Below, piece after piece: positions 37,186 to 47,913 of a stretch of DNA of 64,000 nucleotides. A program made the translations under genes and the position numbers. The notes below the pieces were generated by a model. It had not been told where the DNA came from. It searched no databases and saw nothing but the letters and a program-made list of their open reading frames with translations. The stretch is from Scytalidium lignicola (lineage: Eukaryota; Ascomycota; Leotiomycetes), in contig NCSJ02000012.1 in NCBI GenBank assembly GCA_002812745.2, forward strand, positions 186,001-250,000, given 5' to 3'. Every line of letters starts with the position of its first letter. Position 1 is the stretch's first letter.

Positions 37186-38307
37186 ATGACGACTGCGAGT
37201 TCTGTCTCCGCCAGTCCTGTCCCTGCTGTCTCTCATCTTCCAACACGAGTTAACCTCACTGCCGACCCAACATTCACCCTCAGTCCATTCCAATCTTGTG
37301 TAACCGTCGTGCCAGGCAAAGACGGCTATGTTCCCTCCTGGGCTTGCAATAGTAACTATAACTACAACCCCTCGAGAGCAGCAGCCATAATCTTCGCCGT
37401 CCTCTTCGGCATAACTACATTCCTACATATCTACCAAGCCATCACGTACAGCAAGAAGAAGTTATGCTGGGTAATCATCATGGGTTCGCTCTGGGAATTT
37501 GCCAGTTTTGCCATCCGTTCCGCAAGTACCAAGAACCAGCAATCAGAACAACTGGCGTTCTGGTCTCAGTTACTCGTCCTCCTAGCACCTATGTGGGTCA
37601 ATGCATTTGATTATATGGTTCTTGGAAGGATGATCCATTTCTTTATACCAGAGAAGAAGGTTTGGAGGATCAAATCTACCCAGATTGCCAAGATCTTTGT
37701 GTGGTTAGACATATTGAGTTTCCTTACACAACTTGCGGGCGGTGTGCTAATTGCACCCGGAGGTGGCGAGAGTCAAAAGGAGATCATGATGGGAATCCAT
37801 ATTTACATGGGAGGCATTGGGCTACAGGAGCTGTGTATTTTGTGCTTCACAGCCATAGCTACGAGGTTTCTCTTTATTAAGAAACGGGAGCAGAAGGAAA
37901 TTGAACGGAACAGGATGATCACTGACAGGCCGACGAATTGGCTTCCTCTTCTCGTGGTCCTCTATGGATCCCTTGCTCTCATCACGATGCGCATCATCTA
38001 CCGACTAGATGAATTTGCCGCCGGCCTTGACCCCACTAAGAACAAACTTCCTTATCATGAGGTATATTTCTATGTTCTGGATGCGCTACCAATGTTCATT
38101 GCTATTGGGCTTATGAATATCATACATCCAGGATCTGTGTTAGTTGGTCCAGAGAGCGAGTTTCCTAAAGGTCCAAGTAGGAAGGAAAAGAAAGCCATAA
38201 AAGCAGCAAAGAAGGCTGAGAAGCAGGCTGTTAAAGAGGAGAAGAAGATGGCAAAGATGATGATGAGAAAGCAGCAGCAGCAGTCTGATGGAGGTGAAAT
38301 TGTTTAA
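37186..38307 (+). CDS. RTA1-like seven-transmembrane protein
   Basis: Single exon, 373 residues. After an extracellular-looking N-terminus with Ser/Thr and two Cys come seven hydrophobic spans, including AAAIIFAVLFGITTFLH, WSQLLVLLAPMWVNAFDYMV, VWLDILSFLTQLAGGVLIA and LPLLVVLYGSLALITMRIIY. RTA1-family marks are HIYQAI, LLAPMWVNAFDYMVLGRMI, FVWLDILSFLTQ, the RIIYRLDEF segment and YVLDALPMFIAI. The C-terminus is Lys-rich and coiled (KEKKAIKAAKKAEKQ). RTA1/RSB1-type proteins protect yeast against 7-aminocholesterol or move sphingoid bases across membranes; the substrate here is unknown. Confidence 0.93.
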   Translation: MTTASSVSASPVPAVSHLPTRVNLTADPTFTLSPFQSCVTVVPGKDGYVPSWACNSNYNYNPSRAAAIIFAVLFGITTFLHIYQAITYSKKKLCWVIIMGSLWEFASFAIRSASTKNQQSEQLAFWSQLLVLLAPMWVNAFDYMVLGRMIHFFIPEKKVWRIKSTQIAKIFVWLDILSFLTQLAGGVLIAPGGGESQKEIMMGIHIYMGGIGLQELCILCFTAIATRFLFIKKREQKEIERNRMITDRPTNWLPLLVVLYGSLALITMRIIYRLDEFAAGLDPTKNKLPYHEVYFYVLDALPMFIAIGLMNIIHPGSVLVGPESEFPKGPSRKEKKAIKAAKKAEKQAVKEEKKMAKMMMRKQQQQSDGGEIV

Positions 38308-38691
38308 TGATATGGAAAGCATGTAAGAAAATGTAGGTGCGAAAAGAGCTGACCTTAATATGGAGTTTAGTGGAAAAGGAGTTGCCCCTGGAGTTTTTAT
38401 ATGCGACGTTGATGTGATGGATAACTTGATATCATACTCATAAATTTCATTTAGAATATATGACTAGGATTTCTTTTACACGCGACCCCTATCTAGAAAA
38501 TATTCAAATAAAATATTCTAATAGTCTTGCATTTGCGCTAAATTTTATATCCCTTCGCTACTGACGCTTATGAAGATGGACCTATACCTCTTTTCTAGAT
38601 TCCCAAAGTTTCTCAGAAAATGTGAATCTTACTCCCATGCCTGCAATATTCGACAATAGATCCTCATCAATGCTATGATAAGACCGCTTGC
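38308..38691. other. Convergent 3' region
   Basis: 384 AT-rich bases between two convergent stops. Nothing further is visible. Confidence 0.55.
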
Positions 38692-39273
38692 TCACATTAC
38701 GGGAAGAACAGGTGAGATGATGGCGGCTAGTGATATTTGCAGAGATCTCACGTGGGTCTGTAGCGCGTGAAGTATCTTCAAGTTCATAAACGGATACGGT
38801 TCTGAATTTAGAGATAGAAGGTCTGCAAGCTCGTACAGGTGAGCTAGGGATAATCTAGGTACGCTTACTGAGACATGAGAGGAATGAGATAAATTTTCTG
38901 AACCAATGACATAAGTCATCACTACTTCCTTCCCATCTTCCTCTTTCTCAGGGACAATCTTTCTAGATTTAGGGGTGAATGCATATACTGATGTAGATAT
39001 TGAGTTGGAACTTCCATCTTCTCCATTGGACATCAGGTTCATATTGACATCAAAGCTAAGCTTAGCAATGAAATGCTCTAGTTGTCTTAATCTTTCATCT
39101 GATCCTGGTTCACCAGTATTTACTGCCTGTAATCCTGCTAATGCGCGCTTAATGTCGCTGTATACTTCTAGAATGATTTGTTTATCGGGAATATGGGAAC
39201 ATGCTCTAACCTCGACGTGGAGACGTGAGAGTTCGGTAGAAATTTTCTCGATTAGAGGATTTTGGGATGACAT
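38692..39273 (-). CDS. Hypothetical protein, 193 residues
   Basis: A single open frame starting at an ATG in good context (MSSQNPLIEKISTELSRL). It is acidic to neutral and mostly helical in appearance, with no signal peptide or membrane segment. A variable Ser/Asn-rich stretch lies near residues 85-95. I do not recognise a family. Its length, clean start and normal amino-acid mix suggest a real gene, but it could be lineage-specific. Confidence 0.55.
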   Translation of the reverse strand: MSSQNPLIEKISTELSRLHVEVRACSHIPDKQIILEVYSDIKRALAGLQAVNTGEPGSDERLRQLEHFIAKLSFDVNMNLMSNGEDGSSNSISTSVYAFTPKSRKIVPEKEEDGKEVVMTYVIGSENLSHSSHVSVSVPRLSLAHLYELADLLSLNSEPYPFMNLKILHALQTHVRSLQISLAAIISPVLPVM

Positions 39274-39708
39274 TTTAGGGAATGATAAAGTTTTGTGATA
39301 AGTAATGAATCTGTAAACAAATGGGGGGGCTTCTGCTTTAGAGACAGGATAGTCAGCCCAGATTTATAGATCTGAAGAAACAATGACAGATGTTAAACAA
39401 ATATCGCTTCTAGGAAATAATGGACATTGTAGAAAACCGAAGAATGATATTGTTTCAAGGACAAAAGCACACACTTGAGGACAAATCAGTTGTTTCCCCA
39501 ACTGGGACAAAAGAGAAATCCTTCGAATGAGAAGATCTAGCAAAGAGTCACCGACAATATCTCTTTGTTACGCGCCTAGGAAAATTCGATAGTTGTACAT
39601 TACAATGCGAGAAACCTGAGTTTCTTAAGTGACATCACAGTTAAGATTGATTTGGCTCTGATTATAGTTAACAATGTGAAATTTCGTAACTCTCAGGTGA
39701 GACTAAAA

Positions 39709-40344
39709 CTATTGATACTCATCGTCATGATTCACAAACTCACTTCTTTTATTATCTCTCATAGTCTTCCTGCTAATACCCCGCCTTTTCATCAAATCTC
39801 GATGAATAACCTTCAACTGCCAGCCTGGCCACGTCATGGCAGCCAATTCTTCTACCATAGCTACACTTCTGTGTTTCCCCATAGCACAGAATATACCTAC
39901 TCTGACTTCTGGTTCTGTAGGTGGGGATAACTCTGATGGCTTTGTATTTGGCGTTTTACTTGTTGCATTGTTTTTGTCAGTTAGATCATCATCCCCAGAC
40001 TTCAGCTGTGTGTGCATATCCATGTCTCGAGCCATGATGCCTTCAATCTCATGTCGAATCGAATCTCGCTTAGAAATGAATCTAGGGTCGTTTTTCAGCC
40101 ACTCTTGAAGGCGTGACGAAACTCCAGTATAAGCATCCCTGATGTGCTTTGGAGGATTTGGTAGAGATCGAAGGTCAAATTTTAGTTGGGGCGGTGGGAG
40201 AAGTGGTGGTGAGTGGGAGTGAGAGATTAAGACGAGAGTGGGAATATCCGTTGACTGAACATGGGATTGGAGGGGGTTTAAGGGAAATCTGTCTTCAGAG
40301 ATCTCCAAATTATCGGATTCGACACACATCTTCTGGTAAGACAT
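39709..40344 (-). CDS. RapZ C-terminal-domain (P-loop ATPase family) protein
   Basis: Single exon. The first ATG in frame (40344, MSYQKMCVESDNLE) gives 211 residues. Residues near 40-100 carry LVLISHSHSPPL and FDLRSLPNPPKHIRDAYTG, and the C-terminal part has VRVGIFCAMGKHRSVAMVEELA followed by VIHRD. This matches the C-terminal domain of bacterial RapZ (GCTGGQHRS-like block and HRD). Bacterial RapZ binds GlmZ RNA and glucosamine-6-phosphate; fungal proteins with only this domain have no settled role. The linker 118-160 is low complexity. A 56-bp stretch at its start has a diverged relic 4.3 kb upstream. Confidence 0.78.
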   Translation of the reverse strand: MSYQKMCVESDNLEISEDRFPLNPLQSHVQSTDIPTLVLISHSHSPPLLPPPQLKFDLRSLPNPPKHIRDAYTGVSSRLQEWLKNDPRFISKRDSIRHEIEGIMARDMDMHTQLKSGDDDLTDKNNATSKTPNTKPSELSPPTEPEVRVGIFCAMGKHRSVAMVEELAAMTWPGWQLKVIHRDLMKRRGISRKTMRDNKRSEFVNHDDEYQ

Positions 40345-40879
40345 TGAGTTGAATTTGGCTATGGGTTGACTAGGTACGGAGCTAGGATTTCGCTCGGCTT
40401 TCACACGGGAAGTACGCACAAACCTTTAGGCGGCTACAGCCTATCTAAAGCAATTTTTAGGCTGCACATATGCCGTAATGCGCTATAATTATGGTGCGTT
40501 ATAGGGCTTAACAACCGCTAAATTACAGGTGCGTTTAGTGCTATGGACTCCCATTCTAGCTATTCCAAGGCAATTTAAAGGATCCCGTTACTTCTACTAA
40601 AAATGAACAATCGAAACAGACATTTCAAGAATTTTCAGAATGGGTATTGAAAGAAGTAGAGACTTCAATATGCTGGGATCGGGTAAGATTACCGTAATCT
40701 GGGGAATCGGGTCGGAGTTACACGAATTCCGGAGCACGAGGATCTTCATCCGGGGTCCGCCAAGGATCTAGATCAGGTCCTCTTGAACCTTATTACAACC
40801 TCATTTGATGATAGTGAGAGGCCATGTGTCATGCTGCAGAAGGTACCCTCTTCTCTAGTAGTGTCCGTCGTCACAAGTA
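40345..40879. promoter_or_regulatory. Divergent promoter region of the RapZ-C and Zn2Cys6 genes
   Basis: 535 bp between divergent ATGs. An ATG at 40830 opens a frame that overlaps the regulator start in another frame, so it could be an upstream ORF. No TATA box is clear. Confidence 0.45.
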
Positions 40880-42159
40880 ATGCAGAATCGACGGTCACAT
40901 CGGAAATCTAGACTCGGGTGTCGTCGTTGTAAGACGCGACGCGTAAAGGTCAGCCACCACCGCTAGTTTCATCCTCCTATGACAGTCATAATTAACAGTC
41001 TCATCAGTGTGATGAGACGCGCCCTGCATGCAATAACTGTGTGAAGCACGGTATTGAATGTGATTTAACACCACCAGCCGCATCTCTTGCGATACGGCCT
41101 CTGCAACGTGTGAGGATACCACGCCTTCATACTGGGAAAGAATCGAAATATGTCTCGATCAAGGAAGCCTCGCCTACACTAAGTGTGTCATCCTCATCCT
41201 CCTCATCTAGAAATGGCTCAAGCCCGTCTTTACCTATGGCCATGTTTACGCCTGCTGATCGACTTTTGGAATTACGTTTGTTTCATCATTATAGGACAAT
41301 GGCTTCAAGGTCGCTCCTCCCAGCTTCTTTCTCCTCAAAGGAATTTGCCCGTCATCCTTGGTCGACATGGGTGTCCACCCTTGCGGTTAGTACACCAAGC
41401 CTCATGGATGCTATCATTGGTTTCTCTGCCTTTCATCTTCGCCTTCTGAGCCCTGGTGACAAGACCATCTCTCAGGCGTCTCATAAATACATGGCGCGAG
41501 CCATTGTGAGGCATTCAAAAGAACTACAGGCTGGGATCAATGAGAGGAATGTAGAGACTCTGTTTGCTACTAGTGTCTTTGTTGCGTTACATGCTAGTGT
41601 AAGCCAGAGGTTCCTGGCTGAAGACCAGAAAATTCCAATGCACTGGTTTCGACCCTATCGAGGGGTTAAAGCACTGCTGGATACCGGATGGAAGTGGATT
41701 AAGAAAAGCCAAATCGGTTCTGTTGTTCAGGCCACGTATATTGCTGGGCCATTACAAGAATCCCAGGATAAAGAGAAGGTTCTTCCATTTGCCTTTCTTT
41801 TGAAAGATTTAGAGTCGGATAAGCTTGACAAAGATACGATCAAGTCCTATGAATCTACCGTCATATTCCTTTCATGGATGTATACTGCCCCCAACCCGAC
41901 GGCTATATTCAAGTTTCCTATGATGGTCTCCAATCGGTTCGTGGAGCTGCTCGAGGCTAAAGATCCAAGGACTTTGACCATTGTGGGATACTACTTCATG
42001 TTACTGAAAAGGCTCAGCCATATTTGGTGGCTGCAGGGTGTTGTGGAGAGAGAATTTAGAACTTTGATGACTTTTATACCCAAGGATTGGTTACATGTTA
42101 TGGATTGGGCAGTAAAGGAATTTGACACTGGCAGGGAGGAAGAGCACCCCGTGGTATGA
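40880..42159 (+). CDS. Zn(2)-Cys(6) fungal transcription factor
   Basis: Exons 40880-40948 and 41008-42159 give 406 residues. The zinc cluster is split by the 59-nt intron: GCRRCKTRRVKCDETRPACNN continues to C-x6-C at HGIEC, giving C-x2-C-x6-C-x5-C-x2-C-x6-C, the full six-Cys motif. A Ser-rich linker follows (LSVSSSSSSSRNGSS), then FTPADRLLELRLFHHYRTM and a helical C-terminal region resembling the short regulators loosely related to Upc2/Ecm22. Those regulate sterol uptake; the target here is unknown. The start ATG at 40880 is the first in frame and sits next to basic residues (MQNRRSHRKSRLG) typical before the cluster. Confidence 0.88.
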
Positions 42160-42562
42160 TAAGCATCATTGGCGCGTAGATTTGATTTGCTGCAGAGCAG
42201 TTTTGACGGTATTTACGGTATTTACGGTGTTCATTTGTGAATTACTGGGAAAAGCAGGGATGGGATGCTGGAGTTTTTGTGGTGCATTAGAGGAATAAGG
42301 ACCGCGACAAAGATTCGTAGGTTCAAAAGAGTCAAATCTGATATATGTTTGCGACTACTTAAGTTCTGCCCATATGGGGCAACTCAGATTGAGGAGGCAA
42401 CAAAATATTTTAGTAAAGACGCACTGGGCGTCACTATATAAATCGCGTCCCGTGAAGCCCAATACGCGACAACGCGTCTTTCAGGGTGTTAAAGAATTTA
42501 GCATATCTTATCCCACAATCTTTATAATTCTCAACAGTGCCTTATAGTATTGAGACTTTGAT
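42160..42562. other. Intergenic region with a short tandem repeat
   Basis: 403 bp between two plus-strand genes. A short direct repeat (GGTATTTAC twice) lies near 42208-42228. The right end must be the NSE2 promoter. Confidence 0.5.
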
Positions 42563-44132
42563 ATGTCTGCTAGGAGAGGACTTGTTTCTCGTGCACGTCT
42601 CAATGAGAGTGCTACATCCTCACCAGCCCGCGGTCGCAACACGGAACCACCAGAAGCACAAACAGCACTCCCGCCTTATGAGCCCCCAAGCTGCCCTTTA
42701 ACTGCTTCAGGGAAGCAAGCACTTGCTAGACTAGGCTTAAGTTATGGCTCTCGTTTCACGAAGTATAGGTCTGATATCGAAGAGGCTATTAAGACGATCA
42801 CAACATGCGCCACAGAGGGCCACGACAGACTGTATGAGCGCAAGCATGAACTAGAACGAGCAGCAAAGAGACGTGAAAAAGGAGCTGGGGATGATGAGAA
42901 AACGGATTATGATCGCGAAATTGGAATAATTGCAGCATCACTAGAAAGGAAAGTCGAGGATATGACAAAGAAGGCGGAGAAGGCTTTGAGGGATTTGATT
43001 GATTATAAAGGAGAACTTGAGATGCAGCAGACGATTTTGCAGGAGGTAAACGACAATATTCCCGACCAAACCACTCAGTCTCAAGTATCAAGAGGTGAGC
43101 GAAGACGGCGCAGACCCAATATTGAGGATGATGAAGATGAGGAGGAGTCTATGGATGTTGATAGTGAGGAGGAAGCTCTACAAGCCCCGGCCACAAATGT
43201 CTCTATACTTAGTCCGGTTGAACTTCTTAAGAAGGCGAAGGAAGATTATGCTAAGGCATATTCTTCGCAGACGATGCATTCAAGGTATTTCTGGATTCTG
43301 TTTAGTTGGGTCCGAAGAGCTGTCTAATATGGATTCACTATTACAGGTATGCCGAAAATAACGATTACAAAGGCTTTAAGCGTCAGATCCACGACGCTTT
43401 ACACCCAGGACCCGAAGCACCTCCTGTTCCGCATGCGTCAACTTGGTTCCCGAATGAGAATGGGACGAGCCCTATGGCACGCCGCCGCAGACTTGCTGCT
43501 GACGATCCTGACGAAGAAGAAGATGATGTGGTGATTGCGAAGGCAACCACTAATCTGAAGTGTCCATTAACCTTGCAAATGTTTGAGGTACCATACAGTA
43601 ATAATATCTGCAATCATTCTTTTGAGAAATCAGCAATCATCGAATATTATAATGAGAATGCGGTTGCATTTGCAGAGCCACGTCAGGGTGGTCGGAAACG
43701 GGGACAGCCTCCTGTTGGACCCAGGAAAGTACAGTGTCCTCAGTTGGGATGTGAAGCTGTAAGTCCATTCATTTAACTTTGCTTTCAAGTGCATTTCTGA
43801 TGATAAACTAGATGCTCGAATTGAAAGACTTTTACGAAGATCAGCTACTCCTACGTCAAGTGAAACGGGCTAAGAGACAAGCAGCTGCTGGGATGGACGA
43901 CGATGATGTAGACAACTCCCAACTCCCTCCCCGTGGCACTCAGATGGATCCTGAGGATATTGATGATGCGGATGACATTGATGAAGATGAAGATGATGAA
44001 GGAGAGGCAGATCGAAGACGCCAGTATATTGCCAAAGTCAAAAGGGAGAGAATGAGCCGAGATCCGAGTATTGCTCCGAGTCGCCATCTAGAACATAGTG
44101 AAGATGATGAGGATGAGGAAATGGAAGATTGA
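42563..44132 (+). CDS. NSE2: SUMO E3 ligase NSE2/MMS21 of the SMC5-SMC6 complex
   Basis: Exons 42563-43284, 43347-43758 and 43812-44132 give 484 residues. A helical N-terminal half (coiled-coil-like LERKVEDMTKKAEKALRDL) should bind SMC5. The SP-RING follows: LKCPLTLQMFEVPYSNNICN, HSFEKSAIIEYY and KVQCPQLGCEA, which keep the Cys/His zinc ligands of the Mms21 group. The C-terminal tail is unusually acidic (DDADDIDEDEDDEGEAD), longer than in yeast Mms21. In the family the ligase sumoylates SMC5/6 and cohesin subunits in DNA repair. Identification rests on the SP-RING and the domain order. Confidence 0.9.
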
Positions 44133-45774
44133 GGCGGAGTTTTAACCAAATGATTTTGTAGTATAGGGAAGTACAATGTAGCACCTAATGTTTGACTCAA
44201 TAATCGCCGCAGTTCTATCAATCGCTCAATAAGATATACAGACTTCCAACAGATATAGAAATTGGTTATCTAATAACAACAATTACCGAATTTTACCTTG
44301 GTATATCATACACTAGGCAAGTTTGCTGTCAGTAAGTATTGATTTTCCTAGTCGCAACGTATCTTGGACTTCCGGATTATCTACGATATCCTTGACTTAG
44401 AGCTCTCCAATTAGACTCAGCTCTTATCAAATGACGAGTTGACGTAGAAGTCCAGGCAGATTCTGCCGCTTGTTCTCCTTATGACAACTGCGAGGTTTGT
44501 GATACACCTCTTCTCCTTGTCTTACCTTTTTGAACTAACGTTACATAGAAGCTAGAGCCCTCTTAAAATTCTATGATAGGTATTACTCCGACGAATCAGA
44601 AACAGAGCATGTCGAGACGATCAGCCACTTCTTAGTGGGAGGTACGCTAAGGTCAAGCTCCGTGATATCAACTTATCAATATCACCCTCAAAAGCCCCCC
44701 GGGAACTGGATTGGTCTTTGGAAAATGTGGCCTTGCCGAACATTGTGATATCCTGTCAAGTCATTCGTCATTCCCTACCAGATTGACGGTAGTAAATTTT
44801 AGATGGTGATGCACAAGAACTTATCTGTGATCCTGAAGCAGCAAAGTTGATGTGTCGGCATGGTCTAGTATCAAGCAGTGAATTCAAAAAATAACTCAAA
44901 ATTCTCCATAGGAGACCATGTGATTCTGAATTTGGTCCTCGGGTGACAGATGTCGAAATAGCCGCTCAGTAACAGTGGAGCACAAGCCGATTAGTGACTG
45001 GCTTGAGTTAAAGCAGCCAATCACCACTCATGGACTCGATTCCGACAGCGTTGACTCCCGTGGATATGATGCCGTTGGTCATTTGTAAGAGTAAGGGGCT
45101 CATCACAGCGTATGAGCGGTTCTTGCTGGTGAGCTTAAACAAGTTGGATTTGCAGGAGAGTTCGCGATGTTTGGAATGCACGACAAAGCAGAGTGGTTAC
45201 TACAGGGGCTGCAGCCACCAAATGCCACTAAATGCGGGGCGTCAGGTACGAGTCCACCGCCGCAACCAACCCCAGAGTCGCTTCCCTATGCGCCAAAAAC
45301 ACACCAAAAAGCTCCATCACAGGAACTACCAGCATATGCACCGCTATTCGTCATGCTCTTTCACGACAAGCCATGCTCGCACACCCTCATCTCTTATCGC
45401 GCCGGTACCGACCGTGAACTATTACGGACTATAGACTAGGAACGAGTGTGAATGAATGGTTTTCGAGAGGTCATTTGTTGATTGTGATGCAGCAACTGGT
45501 TGGACGCTGGAAGCTTCGGAAACGATATTTTTCTACCTAACCAATTCTGAGGATTGATGAGACATCTGTCATTGCCTGTGTTTCCCTTAGAGGGCTTTGC
45601 ACCGGAGCAACATGATAGACTAGCAGCATGGCTGTGGGGATACCACAAGCTAGATATATAATGATTTGTAGGTGCAACAAAACGGCAAGAGCATTTTCCA
45701 TGTTCTGCACAGTCACTCTTTACTCTAGCCGATAGCGTAATTGCTCATTACGGCCACATTATTTCCTTCTCAAT
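44133..45774. other. Large intergenic region, no gene recognised
   Basis: 1.6 kb. Overlapping frames at 45030-45439 (up to 134 codons) exist in three phases. None resembles a known protein and none has supporting splice structure. The last 100 bp is the likely promoter of the esterase gene. Confidence 0.45.
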
Positions 45775-47913
45775 ATGTTATTTCATATATTTTCAGTTAT
45801 CAGTTCACTCCTTTTTGTGGTCATCGCGGCGCCAGTCGAGCTGGGCGTGCGGTTTGAAGAGAGGTCTGTGTTACCTACGTTGACGTTACCATATGGTACT
45901 TGGAAAGCTGCTAGCTATAACTCAGAGTCGAAGATGTAGGTAGTTAGTCATCTCATTGCTTATATTCACAATATTAGGAACTTCAGGTTGCAACATAGAA
46001 GGATGTTAGGAGGATTCATTTATCTTCTGTCATGCTATCCTCTGACGAACTCCACTTAGCTATACTTTCAAAAATATTCGTTTCGCGGCTCCACCGGTAG
46101 GAGAATTGAGATGGGCAAAGCCTGCCCCTCCGACACATAATGCAACACTTCAGGATGGTAGTTACGGACCCCAGTGCATCCAGGGTGCTCCGAATGGGCT
46201 AAACTTATTGGGGAATGGGAATGAATCTCCAATTGGAGCTGCTGCGAATCAGTTGTAAGTCTTGGAGACAAGTTTCCTGGTACTGAAATTATTAATCAAA
46301 GCATAGCATTGGAGGTTTGCCAATCCCATCTTTTGGAGGAGCTAGTGAGGACTGTTTATTCCTCGATGTCTATGTTCCGGCAAAGGCTATCAACAATCCC
46401 AAGTTAAAACTACCAGTTGTCGTCTGGATCTATGGCGGGGCATATCTTTTTGGGAGTAAGGATACTTATCAACCTTTACTTCCTTTCTACGATGGGTCTG
46501 GGCTTGTGTATAACTCGGGCGGTGAAATGATTTTTATAGCAGGAAACTACCGACTTGGAGCATTGGGCTGGCTTTCTGGAACAACGATAGAGGAAAACGG
46601 TGTACCTAATGTCGGGCTTTGGGATCAACGTGCTGTGTTTTCTTGGGTCCAATCTTACATATCTCTTTTAGGTGGAGATCCAAAACAGGTAACCGCTATG
46701 GGCGAATCTGCTGGTGCTGGCTCAATTATGCACCATCTTGTGGCCCAGGGTGGTACCCTGGACCCTCTATTTACAAAAGCTATTCTCCAGTCTCCAGGTC
46801 CGTTATTCTTCATATAAAGTCGGATTTAGAAGAATTGTAGAGCTAATGTATCTAGCGTATGAGTTCCTTTGGGATAGACGAGGTGTTCTTGAACAAACTT
46901 TCCAGGAATTCGCAGCCTTCGTTGGATGTGAGGGCAAAGATCTTTCCTGTCTTCGAGTTGCTGAATCGAGCAAAATCCACGCTGCTAGCACATCACTAAA
47001 TTCTGCGACAACTAACGGTGCATTCTCTCTTGGACCATCCGTAGACGGATCATTTATCAGACAGCTTCCACCTCTCGAGCTTGCATCTGGAAACTTCTGG
47101 AAGCTCGATTCACTCATGATATCACACGTGTCTGATGAGTCTGGTGTATTCGTGGATGGACATATAAGTACAGATACAGAATTCAGCACATTTGTGAACA
47201 CAATTTTTCCGAACTACACGAAAATCGCAGGAATCAATACCCTGATTGAGGAAACTTATCCACCTGTCAGCACGAATCATACTTACTCCACAGAATCCGC
47301 TCGTATGGAAGCTTTCATACGAGATAGCTCATTTACTTGTAATACAAGGTACCTCACCGAAGCCTATGGGGACAGCAAGTGCTGGAACATGCAATACAGT
47401 GTCAGTCCAGGTTGGCACGGAACGGATCTAGTTCCCACATTCTATAGCTTTGCTCTCTCTGTAGACTCATTTCTCGAAGGATTAGCATTCACTCTTGTTC
47501 CGCTCTTCCTCGGTATCACAAAGGCATATCAAAGCTACATCACATCCTACATTACTACAGGAAATCCGAATACGAAACGAGCAATATTGAATATCCCTAG
47601 TGCCATCTCTTGGCCGCATCCTAATTCAAGTGGGAATCTGATGAGTGGGGTATTGAATGTTGGCAATTTGGGATTCAGCACTGTGTCCGATACTCAGAAC
47701 CAAAATGTCTCCTGTGAATTCTGGAGACAGGTTGCAGCTGCTGTGACGAATCTTGGTAAGTATCCTTTACACCTTAATCTCCCACTTCGAAGCTATTTTG
47801 AGATGCTCCTGCTAATTATATGGTCTATTATAGGTGGATATGCACCTCCCGGTTCTGTCGTTTCTCAGAGTCTTGTACATGTCCCAAACAACCCATCGGC
47901 CAATTATTCTTGA
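45775..47913 (+). CDS. Secreted type-B carboxylesterase/lipase
   Basis: Exons 45775-45935, 46060-46254, 46307-46797, 46856-47755 and 47834-47913 give 608 residues. The N-terminus is a signal peptide (MLFHIFSVISSLLFVVIAAP). Family blocks are YTFKNIRFAAPPVGELRW, SEDCLFLDVYVP, VVVWIYGGAYLFGS (oxyanion region) and the nucleophile elbow MGESAGAGSI with the catalytic Ser. The usual acid residue lies in the SDESGVFVDG area; the His lies further on in SPGWHGTDL. Several N-glycosylation sequons fit secretion. The intron 46798-46855 moves the frame from a false stop at 46817. The last intron (47756-47833, 78 nt) has no stop and would read through. The substrate is unknown. Confidence 0.9.

Noticed and set aside
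45030..45439. Overlapping frames before the esterase
   Set aside because: Three phases are open over the same bases with Pro/Ser-rich, family-less translations; not supported as a gene.
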